The notes beneath the pieces were generated by a model. It did not search any database. It worked only from the letters and a program-made list of their open reading frames with translations, and was not told the DNA's origin. Shown here piece after piece: positions 24,905-34,116 of a stretch of 46,042 bases of DNA. The stretch spans positions 1-46,042 of the forward strand of contig OMXO01000011.1 of the NCBI GenBank assembly GCA_900315035.1. The letters run 5' to 3'. This stretch comes from an uncultured Prevotella sp. GTDB lineage: Bacteria; Bacteroidota; Bacteroidia; Bacteroidales; Bacteroidaceae. The translations under genes were made by a program, and so were the position numbers. How positions within the stretch are numbered: the stretch's first letter is position 1; every line of letters starts with the position of its first letter.

Positions 24905-26122
24905 TTAGGGAATGAGCAGCGAAGAATCTCCGTAACTAAGGAAACGGAAATCATGCTCCAATGCATAATCATATATCCTATGCCAATCACCCTTTACAAA
25001 GGCACTCACCAACAGCAACAATGTAGATTGTGGCTGATGGAAATTGGTAACAAGCATCTTTACGATATGATAGTCATAACCTGGAGCTATAATAATCTGG
25101 GTACTCGAGTGGAGCACATCAAGCTGATGAGCATCCATCCAAGTAGCCAAACCTTTTAGTGCATCTATAGGGGAGATATCCACTGGAGTGTCATATGGTT
25201 CCCATTGAGACACATGAAGCTGTTCTTCTGACAAATCAGGATTCTTCAACACTTTTACACCCATATAGTAGAGGCTTTCCAATGTACGCACACTCGTAGT
25301 TCCTACGGAAATAGCACAAGCATCATGGACAATTAGTTTCTGGATTGTGGCTCGACTCACGCTGATAAACTCAGTATGCATCTCGTGTCCTTCTATCTCA
25401 TCACTCTTCACGGGCTTGAAAGTACCGGCACCAACATGTAAAGTGAGTTCCTCACGATCAATACCATGAGCATCGAGATCAGCTAACACCTCTGGTGTAA
25501 AATGCAGACCTGCTGTAGGAGCAGCTACAGAACCTTTAATCTTTGAATAAACAGTCTGATATGTTGTTTTGTCACTCTCCTGGGTCTCACGATTGAGATA
25601 AGGTGGAATCGGTAATTCTCCTAATGTATCAATAATCTCTGCAAAAGAAAAATGACCAGTCCACTCAAAACTAATACTATGAGATGTACCATGAACAAGA
25701 CCGCGAGTGGCTTTTACAGTCACTTCCGTTCCATTAATCTTAATAACACGTGTTAGCGTACCTTCTTTCCATTTTTTCAGATTTCCCACCAGACAATACC
25801 AAGTACAACAGGATGTCGTTTGGAACATCTGTTCATAATCAGAAGGTTCTGCAGGTTCCAAAAGAAAAATCTCAATAAGAGCACCTGTCTCTTTACGGAA
25901 GTGCATACGAGCTTGGATCACCTTGGTATTGTTGAACACCATCAAAGCTCCCTTGGGTAAATAGGCTGGAAGGTGATAGAACACATCTTCTTTTACATCA
26001 CCCTTTTTATAAATCAACAATTTAGAATGATCGCGTTGGGCTATAGGGAACTTGGCAATTCGCTCCTCTGGCAATGGATAATTGTAATCGCAAATACGTA
26101 TATGACGTGGATCAATGCTCAT
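24905..26122 (-). CDS. queA: S-adenosylmethionine:tRNA ribosyltransferase-isomerase
   Basis: A 405-residue protein with the QueA signatures LPEERIAKFP near the start, FNNTKVIQARM, GELPIPPYLNR, VAAPTAGLHFTPE and HVGAGTFKPV. It transfers the ribose part of SAM to 7-aminomethyl-7-deazaguanine in tRNA, the penultimate step to queuosine. It is longer than E. coli QueA (356). The ATG overlaps the stop of the PAP2 gene by four bases, so it is the last gene of the Bat transcript. Confidence 0.95.
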   Translation of the reverse strand: MSIDPRHIRICDYNYPLPEERIAKFPIAQRDHSKLLIYKKGDVKEDVFYHLPAYLPKGALMVFNNTKVIQARMHFRKETGALIEIFLLEPAEPSDYEQMFQTTSCCTWYCLVGNLKKWKEGTLTRVIKINGTEVTVKATRGLVHGTSHSISFEWTGHFSFAEIIDTLGELPIPPYLNRETQESDKTTYQTVYSKIKGSVAAPTAGLHFTPEVLADLDAHGIDREELTLHVGAGTFKPVKSDEIEGHEMHTEFISVSRATIQKLIVHDACAISVGTTSVRTLESLYYMGVKVLKNPDLSEEQLHVSQWEPYDTPVDISPIDALKGLATWMDAHQLDVLHSSTQIIIAPGYDYHIVKMLVTNFHQPQSTLLLLVSAFVKGDWHRIYDYALEHDFRFLSYGDSSLLIP

Positions 26123-26844
26123 AAAATACAGGATTTAAGAAGTGCATACAGCAATGTAAAGACAAGAACAGCAATAGGTATATTAGCATCTGAGCGTTCA
26201 TAGCCTGTTGAAGTGAAATGGCTTGATACATGATGGTAACCATTTGACATACGATGGGAAACACGATAATGCAAATAATATACTGATGTGCCAACAATTC
26301 CTCCCCACGTCAAACCCACAAGGATATCACCAGGAAAATGTACACCGAGATACATTCGAGTCCAACAGTTAGTCAAAGACCATAAAACCAGTGCTATCGA
26401 TAATATCCGACACCTGACCAACCAGCAAAAGAATACTGCGATACTGAAAGTATTGGAAGCATGCGCAGAGAAAAATCCATAACGTCCTCCACGATAACCA
26501 TCAACGACATCAACCATCGTTCCAATGACAGGATCGTGTGTCGGGCGCCACCGACCTACCATAGGTTTAACTATCGTGTCATCAACAGTACCTGCCAATA
26601 ACAAGCATAAGCCAACGCAAGCAAGAATGAAAAGCACTTTACGCACTGTATCATTATTCTTCAACACAATATAGAAGAGACTGATATAAAGGGGAACCCA
26701 CGTAAAAGCTGTTGTCAGGACATGAGCCACACGGTCCAAATAAAGTGAATCACTACCATTGACAGCAAGCAAAGCCTCTCGATCAAAACTTTCGAGTGAT
26801 GGCAATAAACCATCGCTGGTCAAGAATAGTTCCAAAATCGTCAT
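26119..26844 (-). CDS. PAP2-family membrane phosphatase
   Basis: A 241-residue membrane protein with the three acid-phosphatase motifs: K93-to-P101 (KPMVGRWRP), SAHASN with His128, and R163...H169...D173 (RMYLGVHFPGD). Several hydrophobic helices surround them. PAP2 enzymes of this kind dephosphorylate undecaprenyl pyrophosphate, phosphatidylglycerophosphate or lipid A; the sequence alone does not decide. It lies three bases after the batD/E gene and overlaps queA. An envelope role fits its neighbours. Confidence 0.88.
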   Translation of the reverse strand: MTILELFLTSDGLLPSLESFDREALLAVNGSDSLYLDRVAHVLTTAFTWVPLYISLFYIVLKNNDTVRKVLFILACVGLCLLLAGTVDDTIVKPMVGRWRPTHDPVIGTMVDVVDGYRGGRYGFFSAHASNTFSIAVFFCWLVRCRILSIALVLWSLTNCWTRMYLGVHFPGDILVGLTWGGIVGTSVYYLHYRVSHRMSNGYHHVSSHFTSTGYERSDANIPIAVLVFTLLYALLKSCIL

Positions 26845-26847
26845 AGG

Positions 26848-29439
26848 CTAAATCTCCTCTATTTTTTTACTTTCCACCCATCCTTCTTTGCCATCAGCTA
26901 TGCGAATCTCTTTCCAGCTTTTCATTGAACCATCGGTGATGACAACTTTCGTTCCTTCATGAAGGACAAAAAGATCTGTACCATTCATAGCGGGGGTACT
27001 TTTGACAGTAACAGAAGGAGTTATCACAATAGCGCCTTTACGATACAGCAAATTCTGCTTTTGTTGCCATGCAAATATATTGCCAAGTACAAAAAGAAGT
27101 AACAAAGCAAGTCCACCAAAGAAGCCTATCTTTCGGAACAAGATGCGGTCTGAGAACAGATAAACAAGTAACAGCGCGACTACAAGTGCCAACGAGATTA
27201 TCGCTAACCAAGCCCATCCATCGACACTCATCAAGTTTACCAACGATCGGTACCAAGTAAAGAAAAACATCTCTGACTCCGGCACAATTTTGTCAATAGT
27301 CTTTGAGTTTGCTATCTGTAAGTTAATGCGGATATCACGATCACCAGGAGCGAGCAATAGGGCTCTTTCATAATTGAGTACAGCACGCGTAATATTTTCA
27401 GTACGGTAATACGCATTGCCCAAATTATAATAGAGTTCTGCTGCAGCTCCTTGTTTTAGCAAAGCCTCATAGTCCTTTATCGCTTGTTGGTACTGCCCGC
27501 GAGCATAAGCACTATCTGCCTCTGCCTTAGTAACAGCAGATGTAGAAAGAGGCAAGAACAAAAGGAAGACCAGCACAGACACCAACTTCGAAGAGCCAGT
27601 TCTTCGTGTCGTCTCTTCAATCTTCTCGATAGCAGTCATTGCTTTATGATATACCTTTTTCATATTACCCTTGGGATCACCTGGTGCATAACGTTCAAAC
27701 TCACATTCATCAAGGGCACCATTAAACTGTACAATGGTGGGCTTGCTAACACCGCGCTCAGAAAGACGCTGCCCAATAACTTCGTGAGAGAGCTGTTCTA
27801 CAGGGATATTCAACTTATCACCAACATATCCCCATAGCGCACGAAGTACTTCGTCATAGAACTCCCCTGGCTTGTTATCAGCCATCAGGCCTGCCGCTTT
27901 CTTCAAACGCTTCACAGCAACCTTATTGGCTTTTTTACCACGCATCTTCGTGATATCTGCATTTTCGATAGCCCGTTTACGGAACACAATGAAAAGAGTA
28001 ACAAAACTCAGCAGAAGGACAATCAAGAATACCCAATAAGTGATTGAACCGAAAAAGAATTCGTTGAGAGAATGCTGGTGAACATCCCCCATCTTGATAT
28101 AACGAATATCCTTGTTCAACTCCTGCATATCCTGACCAGAAAAATCATTTACGGCTCCTGGGCCAGAACCCTTCGTAACATTAAGAGTAAACGATTCACT
28201 CTTAATAGTCTGATAACTATTTGTAGTAGTATCAAAATAGGTAAACGAAACTGGCGGAATTTCATACTTGCCCTGATGACGAGGCACCACCAAAATGTCG
28301 TAAACCATAGAACCCTCTATTCCATTGGAAGTCAGTTTGGTCTTATCTGTTACCTTTGGCTCGTATTTATCAAAGTCCTTCGGGAAATTGATAACTGGTT
28401 GTTTTATAAGTTTCAAATTACCTGTACCACTGACAATTACGCGCATCGTTATTGGGTCATTGGCTTTGGTCTCTGTCTTATTAAGCTGGGCAGTAATCTC
28501 AAACTTACCAACAGCACCAGAGAAATCTGCAGGACGTTCAGGGAGCGGATTAACTTGTACCTCTATTCCCGGAGCTACAATTTTCTTCTTAACCTCTACA
28601 TAGCCAGATCCACCATTGAAAAATGCCTCAAAAGGATCAACGCTGCGGTTCTGCTGTACAACTATTCCCTCGAAGGTAATACTCGGAATTTGAAGTTTAC
28701 CTGTCATTTGGGGAAACATCACATATTGACTCCATGTGCATGTACGATACGGACGACCGTTGACACGTTCCACTGAAAAGCTCTTCTGTTGGGGCAAATC
28801 TACTTCCTGTGAATAGAAGCTCTTCAAATCGGGCATATCACCACGTAGCTGAGTCAGAGAGACTAACGTATAGACTTTATATGTAAGCAGAATTGGTTCC
28901 TGCTCGTATACACGGTTCTTGTTAGCACTAACTTTGATAAAGAGGTCTGAGCCCGAAATCTGACTACCTGCATCACGCATCTCCGCGCCATCATCATCAT
29001 GTTGCTGACGCTGCTGACGTGCCGCACTCGCAGAACCCGACACCTTAATTGTCAGTGAGTTTGAAGCAATGCTCTTCCCCCCTACCACTACATGAGCAGG
29101 AGGAATAGTAAATGAACCATTTTTTGTTGCACATACAATATAAGTGTATGTGATGGATGACGAGGAACTGGTATGTCCATTAACCATCTGATAACTAGAC
29201 TGCATAGACCGGTTTGGTCCTATCAGTACTTCTAATTCCGAAGGGATGTTACCAGCTCGAAAATCCGTAACATTCTGTGTGTTGACTGTATAGGTCAAAC
29301 GAAACTGCTCTCCCACACCAACATGTGACGGGGCAGCACCCGTAAGGGTCTGTGCGAGGGAAGGAAATAACGAAAAGTGAATAGTGAAAAGCAACATCAC
29401 CATTCGCATTACCATCACATATCGTTTACATTCTCTCAT
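26848..29439 (-). CDS. BatD fused to BatE (aerotolerance operon protein)
   Basis: An 863-residue protein. A signal peptide (around MLLFTIHFSLFPSLAQ) is followed by the BatD periplasmic region (about 35-430, including SNSLTIKVSG and EQEPILLTYKVYT), a membrane helix near 465-485 and a cytoplasmic domain to about 600. A second hydrophobic segment near 620 then leads into a BatE-like part: TPR repeats (AELYYNLGNAYYRTENITRA), two membrane helices, and a C-terminal SH3-like domain (VKSTPAMNGTDLFVLHEGTKV). In B. fragilis batD and batE are described as separate genes, so this is a fusion. The start is taken as ATG 29439, 14 bases after batB/C; the frame can extend to 29460. Confidence 0.85.
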   Translation of the reverse strand: MRECKRYVMVMRMVMLLFTIHFSLFPSLAQTLTGAAPSHVGVGEQFRLTYTVNTQNVTDFRAGNIPSELEVLIGPNRSMQSSYQMVNGHTSSSSSITYTYIVCATKNGSFTIPPAHVVVGGKSIASNSLTIKVSGSASAARQQRQQHDDDGAEMRDAGSQISGSDLFIKVSANKNRVYEQEPILLTYKVYTLVSLTQLRGDMPDLKSFYSQEVDLPQQKSFSVERVNGRPYRTCTWSQYVMFPQMTGKLQIPSITFEGIVVQQNRSVDPFEAFFNGGSGYVEVKKKIVAPGIEVQVNPLPERPADFSGAVGKFEITAQLNKTETKANDPITMRVIVSGTGNLKLIKQPVINFPKDFDKYEPKVTDKTKLTSNGIEGSMVYDILVVPRHQGKYEIPPVSFTYFDTTTNSYQTIKSESFTLNVTKGSGPGAVNDFSGQDMQELNKDIRYIKMGDVHQHSLNEFFFGSITYWVFLIVLLLSFVTLFIVFRKRAIENADITKMRGKKANKVAVKRLKKAAGLMADNKPGEFYDEVLRALWGYVGDKLNIPVEQLSHEVIGQRLSERGVSKPTIVQFNGALDECEFERYAPGDPKGNMKKVYHKAMTAIEKIEETTRRTGSSKLVSVLVFLLFLPLSTSAVTKAEADSAYARGQYQQAIKDYEALLKQGAAAELYYNLGNAYYRTENITRAVLNYERALLLAPGDRDIRINLQIANSKTIDKIVPESEMFFFTWYRSLVNLMSVDGWAWLAIISLALVVALLLVYLFSDRILFRKIGFFGGLALLLLFVLGNIFAWQQKQNLLYRKGAIVITPSVTVKSTPAMNGTDLFVLHEGTKVVITDGSMKSWKEIRIADGKEGWVESKKIEEI

Positions 29440-29453
29440 ATTCTTGTCAATTC

Positions 29454-31166
29454 TCACCAATTCTTAAGTATATTCCGACGCTGTGGTTGCTGTTGAGCTT
29501 TCTTCAACTTATCCTGCGTCTGCTTCTCATTTTGGATGGCAGCATTCAACAGTTGCTCTGCATTTTCCTTACTCATCTGTGGTCGAGGCTGCTCTTGCTG
29601 TTTATCCTCCTGTTGATCCTTATTCTCGTCAGGCTTCTGCTGTTCCTTGTTCTTGTTGTCTTGTTGCTTGTCATCATTACCCTGTTGCTGGTTCTGCTGA
29701 TTCTCTTTGTTCTGGTCTTGTTTCTGCTTCTGATGTTTACAAAGCACAAGGTTATAACGTGTCTCATCATCATTAGAATTCAAGCGTAATGCATTCTTAT
29801 AAGCCTCTATAGCTTCACCATACATCTTGTGTGACTGACAAATTACACCTAAATTATGATACGACTGAGCCTTTCTCAAAGGATTAGTCTCAAGTTTCGA
29901 CGCGTTCTCAAATTGTTCAACTGCTGCAGAGTCCTTCTTCTGAGCCATCAATGCATTACCCAAGTTGAAGACAGCCTGCGGATTCTTAGGATTCTTCTCA
30001 ACAGCCTTACGATATGAAACTTCCGCATTAGAATAATCGCCCATACGGAACAGTTTGTTTCCTTGTCTAATATATTGACGATCTGTCTGAGCATTTGCGG
30101 TCGTTGCAACCATAAGTAACAACAACATCGTTACCACCTGCTTTTTCTTTCCAAAAAGAGACAAATTCTTCAATAAGGGATTACGGCGGTCGAATATACA
30201 TATCTCTAATATTAAGAGAAGCAGTGCCAACACGCCAAAAGCCTGAAATTGTTCATCAAACTCACTATAGACAGCCGTAGCAGTCTCTTTCTTTTCCAAC
30301 TTATCCAATTCATTATCGAGTTGTTCCTGGGCTGCGCTATTGTTTTCCACATGGATATACGCACCACCTCCCGCCTGTGCCACTTGCTTACACATATCCT
30401 CATTGAGAGCCGACATAACGGTATTGCCAGTATTGTCTTTCATGTAGTCACCTGTGCTAGGATCAGGAACAGGCGATCCCTTCGTAGAACCGACACCCAA
30501 CACATAGACACGCATACCATTCTCTTTAGCCGCCTTGGCAGCCTCTACTGCCCCACCCTCATGGTCTTCACCATCCGTTATAACAACAATGGCCTTACCA
30601 ATACCTTCCTCTTGGGTAAAACTATGGGATGCCATGTTGATGGCTGTGGCAATATCAGTACCTTGGGTGGCCATCATCGAAGGATCAATACTAGAAAGAA
30701 ACATTTTGGCAGAAACATAATCGCTCGTGATAGGCAATTGTACAAAAGCATCGCCAGCAAAGACTATTAACCCAATCTTGTCATTTGAAAAATGATCGAC
30801 CAGATTTTCCACCATCATCTTACTACGATCCAAACGGCTCGGAACAATATCTTCTGCCCGCATGGAATTACTGATATCCATAGCAATAATGGTTTCAATT
30901 CCTACACGTTTCTCGTGATTAATCTTTGTTCCCAACTGAGGACGAGCTAACATCGCTATCAATAAGGCAAGCGCACCTTGAAGAATCCAGAACTTTACAG
31001 ACGGTCGAACTCGGGACACATCAGGCATCAGCTCTTTGAGCAACGCAGGATCACCGAACTTGCGAAGTCGTTTCTTTTGGTTACGATAGGACACAAACCT
31101 GACAAGTGCTAATAGAGGTATCAGCACCAACAGATAAAGATATATAGGGGCTTCAAATCTAAACAT
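29454..31166 (-). CDS. BatB fused to BatC: VWA and TPR protein
   Basis: A 570-residue protein. Two N-terminal membrane helices come first, then a von Willebrand A domain (about 90-290) with MIDAS residues D97, S99 and S101 (DISNSM). A helix near 310-325 follows, then a second signal-like helix (VVTMLLLLMVATTANAQ), three TPR repeats (about 360-470) and a Gln/Asn/Lys-rich tail. The internal signal-like sequence shows where BatC has joined BatB. The VWA domain should face the periplasm and bind divalent metal and a protein partner. The family is linked to oxygen tolerance in B. fragilis. Confidence 0.88.
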   Translation of the reverse strand: MFRFEAPIYLYLLVLIPLLALVRFVSYRNQKKRLRKFGDPALLKELMPDVSRVRPSVKFWILQGALALLIAMLARPQLGTKINHEKRVGIETIIAMDISNSMRAEDIVPSRLDRSKMMVENLVDHFSNDKIGLIVFAGDAFVQLPITSDYVSAKMFLSSIDPSMMATQGTDIATAINMASHSFTQEEGIGKAIVVITDGEDHEGGAVEAAKAAKENGMRVYVLGVGSTKGSPVPDPSTGDYMKDNTGNTVMSALNEDMCKQVAQAGGGAYIHVENNSAAQEQLDNELDKLEKKETATAVYSEFDEQFQAFGVLALLLLILEICIFDRRNPLLKNLSLFGKKKQVVTMLLLLMVATTANAQTDRQYIRQGNKLFRMGDYSNAEVSYRKAVEKNPKNPQAVFNLGNALMAQKKDSAAVEQFENASKLETNPLRKAQSYHNLGVICQSHKMYGEAIEAYKNALRLNSNDDETRYNLVLCKHQKQKQDQNKENQQNQQQGNDDKQQDNKNKEQQKPDENKDQQEDKQQEQPRPQMSKENAEQLLNAAIQNEKQTQDKLKKAQQQPQRRNILKNW

Positions 31167-31167
31167 A

Positions 31168-32166
31168 TTATGGTATTCTCCTAAAAATAGTTATACGCAA
31201 CAATATCTCAAGCAGCAACGCAATGATGGCGACCAATGCGAAAGGCTGATAGGCCTCATAACGCTTACTGAACTTCTTGACATTAAGTTTGCTCTTCTCC
31301 AATTGGTCAATCTCTTTATAGATATTACGAAGTTCCTTTGTATTCGTAGCACGATAGAAGTCTCCCTCTGTAGCTGATGCAATCGCACTCAGCGTCTTAG
31401 AATCAATCTCTACAGGGATATTCACATACTGTACTCCACCAGCAACGGGCATCGGGTACGGAGCGACTTTATTGGTACCGACACCGATGGTATATACTCT
31501 GATACCCAAGCTCTTGGCAATCTCTGCCGCTGTCATTGGAGAGATATCTCCACGATTGTTACTACCATCTGTCAGCAAAATCACCACCTTGCTCTTTGCC
31601 TTGGAGTCTTTAAGGCGGGAAACAGCATTGGCCAATCCCATACCAATAGCCGTTCCATCCTCAATCAACCCGCGGGCTGCAATATCAGTTCGTACGTTTT
31701 GAAGTAAATTGAGCAATGATGTATGGTCTGTGGTCATCGGACATTGAGTAAAAGCCTCGCCAGCAAATATCGAAAGGCCGATATTGTCATTAGGTCTACC
31801 AATAATAAACTCCGAAGCGACCTGCTTTGCGGACTCAATACGATTTGGTTTCAAGTCTTCTGCCAACATACTCGTAGAGACGTCCATAGCCAACATGATA
31901 TCAATACCTTCAACCGTTTTACTTGCCCATGAATTATGGGTCTGTGGACGAGCAAGCACTAGAATAATCATTACGAAAGCCAATACACGCAACAGCATAG
32001 AGAGTGGCATTAGCATCACTCTCCAACTACGCGGTGCAAAACGGAAGGCAAACGTATCGCTCATCCGTATTGTGGGCTCTGTTCTCTTTCTATACATCAC
32101 ATACCATATCAGATAAGGTATAATGAGCAAGAGCAAAAAAAGATATTCTTTATTGGCAAATTCCAT
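31168..32166 (-). CDS. batA: BatA: VWA domain membrane protein
   Basis: A 332-residue protein with two N-terminal membrane helices (about 8-25 and 52-72), a VWA domain with intact MIDAS (D95, S97, S99 in MDVSTSM; later TDGSNNRGD), and one C-terminal helix. It lies one base before batB/C and nine bases after the previous gene. In B. fragilis the Bat proteins are implicated in aerotolerance; in other bacteria MoxR with VWA partners acts in chaperoning or metal insertion. Exact activity unknown. Confidence 0.88.
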   Translation of the reverse strand: MEFANKEYLFLLLLIIPYLIWYVMYRKRTEPTIRMSDTFAFRFAPRSWRVMLMPLSMLLRVLAFVMIILVLARPQTHNSWASKTVEGIDIMLAMDVSTSMLAEDLKPNRIESAKQVASEFIIGRPNDNIGLSIFAGEAFTQCPMTTDHTSLLNLLQNVRTDIAARGLIEDGTAIGMGLANAVSRLKDSKAKSKVVILLTDGSNNRGDISPMTAAEIAKSLGIRVYTIGVGTNKVAPYPMPVAGGVQYVNIPVEIDSKTLSAIASATEGDFYRATNTKELRNIYKEIDQLEKSKLNVKKFSKRYEAYQPFALVAIIALLLEILLRITIFRRIP

Positions 32167-32176
32167 TTAAGTTCCT

Positions 32177-33247
32177 TTAATATAATAATAAATACAATGT
32201 GTAAAGCACAAAGAGGAATAGCAGTATTGCCGCCGAAACTAATATCGAGATAACCGTTTTCAGTATGCGACGAGCCTTCTGTGAGCGCTGGTCCTCTTCT
32301 GTAAGCTGTGGTTTTATTGTCTCCTCTACAGGTATATTTTCCTGTTTCGTCTGATTGATGAACTCAATAGCATTTACAAGGTTCGCATCGTTTTCATTAA
32401 TGAGCGTAGAATACTTGGCAAACTTTACGAGATCGGCCGTCAAGAAAAGATGACGGAGTTCGCTAAGCCCATGCTCATCCTGGATGGATGTCAGCTTCTC
32501 TATGATCTCACTACTAGTCATCTCCATAGCATTGAAGCCATAGCGTTCCTCAATATACTTACGAAGTGTATCTGTCAGCTTTGTATAATACTCCTTAGTA
32601 TTTTTCGTACTTAACATCTTATCAGCCTTTATCTCCTCTATCTCTTTCATGGCTTTCTGATGAGGCAGAAGACGTCTGATGACACGGATGGTCTTAATGA
32701 TCGGCTTGTTGTCCCGCAGACGAAGATACAGATAATAGCAAACGGAAAGCAGTACAAGCAACAGTACACTAAGCCAAAAAGACAAGCTCCAATCACTCCA
32801 AAGGAAGGGATTGTCCTGCACATCTTTGGGGCCAAAGAACTGATCCACATGGACAGTATCAACCTCTATGGTCAACACTTTCAAGGCTAAGCTTTTACTC
32901 TTATACTGTTTGCCATCAATCTTCACAACCATTGGTGGCAGATAATATAAAGTATCATCAAATGAAGTTAGCGTATAACGCATCGAACGGTCCACATAGC
33001 CATTATCCAAGGCCTTCTTCTCTAACTCTTCGCAGGAAAGAACCTCCACCCCTGGTGTGATATATTGGGTAGGCTTGAAAACCGGGAATTCTATCTTAGC
33101 ATTCTCTTTCGCATGAGTTGTCAGCGTGACATGAACTTGCTGTCCTACAAACATCTCGATAGAGTCGATACTCGCCTCTACCGATACTTGTGCAGATGCG
33201 CATATAGCGCTGGCAATTAACGCGATAAGAAATATACTCTTTTTCAT
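32177..33247 (-). CDS. Bat-operon membrane protein (DUF4381/BatD-like)
   Basis: A 356-residue protein with a signal peptide (MKKSIFLIALIASAICASAQ), a periplasmic beta-rich domain (about 21-155, with SIEMFVGQQVHVTL) that resembles the immunoglobulin-like part of BatD, a membrane helix at about 157-178, a cytoplasmic helical domain with YTKLTDTLRKYIEERY (about 225-300), and a C-terminal membrane helix. The order moxR, DUF58, this gene, batA is standard in Bacteroidetes. It probably bridges the periplasmic VWA proteins with MoxR/DUF58 inside. Its ATG coincides with the DUF58 stop region. Confidence 0.75.
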   Translation of the reverse strand: MKKSIFLIALIASAICASAQVSVEASIDSIEMFVGQQVHVTLTTHAKENAKIEFPVFKPTQYITPGVEVLSCEELEKKALDNGYVDRSMRYTLTSFDDTLYYLPPMVVKIDGKQYKSKSLALKVLTIEVDTVHVDQFFGPKDVQDNPFLWSDWSLSFWLSVLLLVLLSVCYYLYLRLRDNKPIIKTIRVIRRLLPHQKAMKEIEEIKADKMLSTKNTKEYYTKLTDTLRKYIEERYGFNAMEMTSSEIIEKLTSIQDEHGLSELRHLFLTADLVKFAKYSTLINENDANLVNAIEFINQTKQENIPVEETIKPQLTEEDQRSQKARRILKTVISILVSAAILLFLFVLYTLYLLLY

Positions 33248-34116
33248 TAACTTCTTTGTTTAAACAATAACAACAACGATTTTACGAAATCCTCATTGGT
33301 AGCGACACTCACGTGATCCACATTACTCTTATTAAACGTTTCCAACAACTCCGCCTGACGGTTCATCCAGTAGCGTTGATAGTCCTGACGCAGTCGTTTT
33401 GAACTCGTATCAACATATTGTTCAAAACCTGTTTCTGCATCCACAACTTTCATAATACCCACGTTTGGCAGTTCCTTAGCACGCTGATCATAGACTTGAA
33501 TAGCAACAACATCATGCTTGCGGTTACAAATCTGCAGCGATTGTTGGAAATCATCACGCACATAGAAATCACTGAGGACAAAAGCTGTTGTACGTCGTTT
33601 CTGTACGCTAGACAAAAACTCGATAGCCTGTTTCACATCCGTATGTTTTGATTGAGGGTGAAAATCCAGTAACTCGCGGATGATATACAAGATATGCTTA
33701 CGTCCCTTCTTTGGCGGTATGTACTTCTCTATTCTATCTGAAAAGAACACAACACCAATCTTATCATTATTCTGAATGGCAGAAAAGGCTATAGTGGCAG
33801 CGATTTCAGCCACCATATCACGCTTCATCTGCTTCTGTGTGCCAAAGTCTAACGAGCCACTGACATCAATAAGCAACATCACCGTCAGTTCTCGCTCCTC
33901 CTCAAACACCTTAACGTACGGACGGTGAAAACGAGCAGTCACGTTCCAATCAATATCACGTACATCATCACCAAACTGATACTCGCGCACCTCACTGAAA
34001 GCCATACCTCTACCCTTGAAGGCCGAATGGTATTGACCTGCAAAGATGTTTGAGCTCAGGCCACGTGCCCTGATCTCAATCTTACGGACTTTCTTGATAA
34101 TCTCAGATGTTTCCAT
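33247..34116 (-). CDS. DUF58 domain protein (MoxR partner)
   Basis: A 289-residue cytosolic protein with the DUF58 signature (YQFGDDVRDIDWNVTAR, then FEEERELTVMLLIDVSGSL) and a VWA-like fold with DVSGS. It has no membrane helix. DUF58 proteins are the usual partners of MoxR ATPases; the two genes meet here at one base (34116). It likely couples MoxR to the membrane Bat proteins. Confidence 0.92.
   Translation of the reverse strand: METSEIIKKVRKIEIRARGLSSNIFAGQYHSAFKGRGMAFSEVREYQFGDDVRDIDWNVTARFHRPYVKVFEEERELTVMLLIDVSGSLDFGTQKQMKRDMVAEIAATIAFSAIQNNDKIGVVFFSDRIEKYIPPKKGRKHILYIIRELLDFHPQSKHTDVKQAIEFLSSVQKRRTTAFVLSDFYVRDDFQQSLQICNRKHDVVAIQVYDQRAKELPNVGIMKVVDAETGFEQYVDTSSKRLRQDYQRYWMNRQAELLETFNKSNVDHVSVATNEDFVKSLLLLFKQRS

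Noticed and set aside
29480-29780. Possible coding repeats or CRISPR-like periodicity at the end of batB/C
   Set aside because: The periodic sequence is explained by the Gln/Asn/Lys-rich tail of the protein; there are no regular spacers.
30249-30770. Plus-strand open frame within batB/C
   Set aside because: It is a shadow of the VWA-domain coding sequence with no ribosome-binding site or domain.
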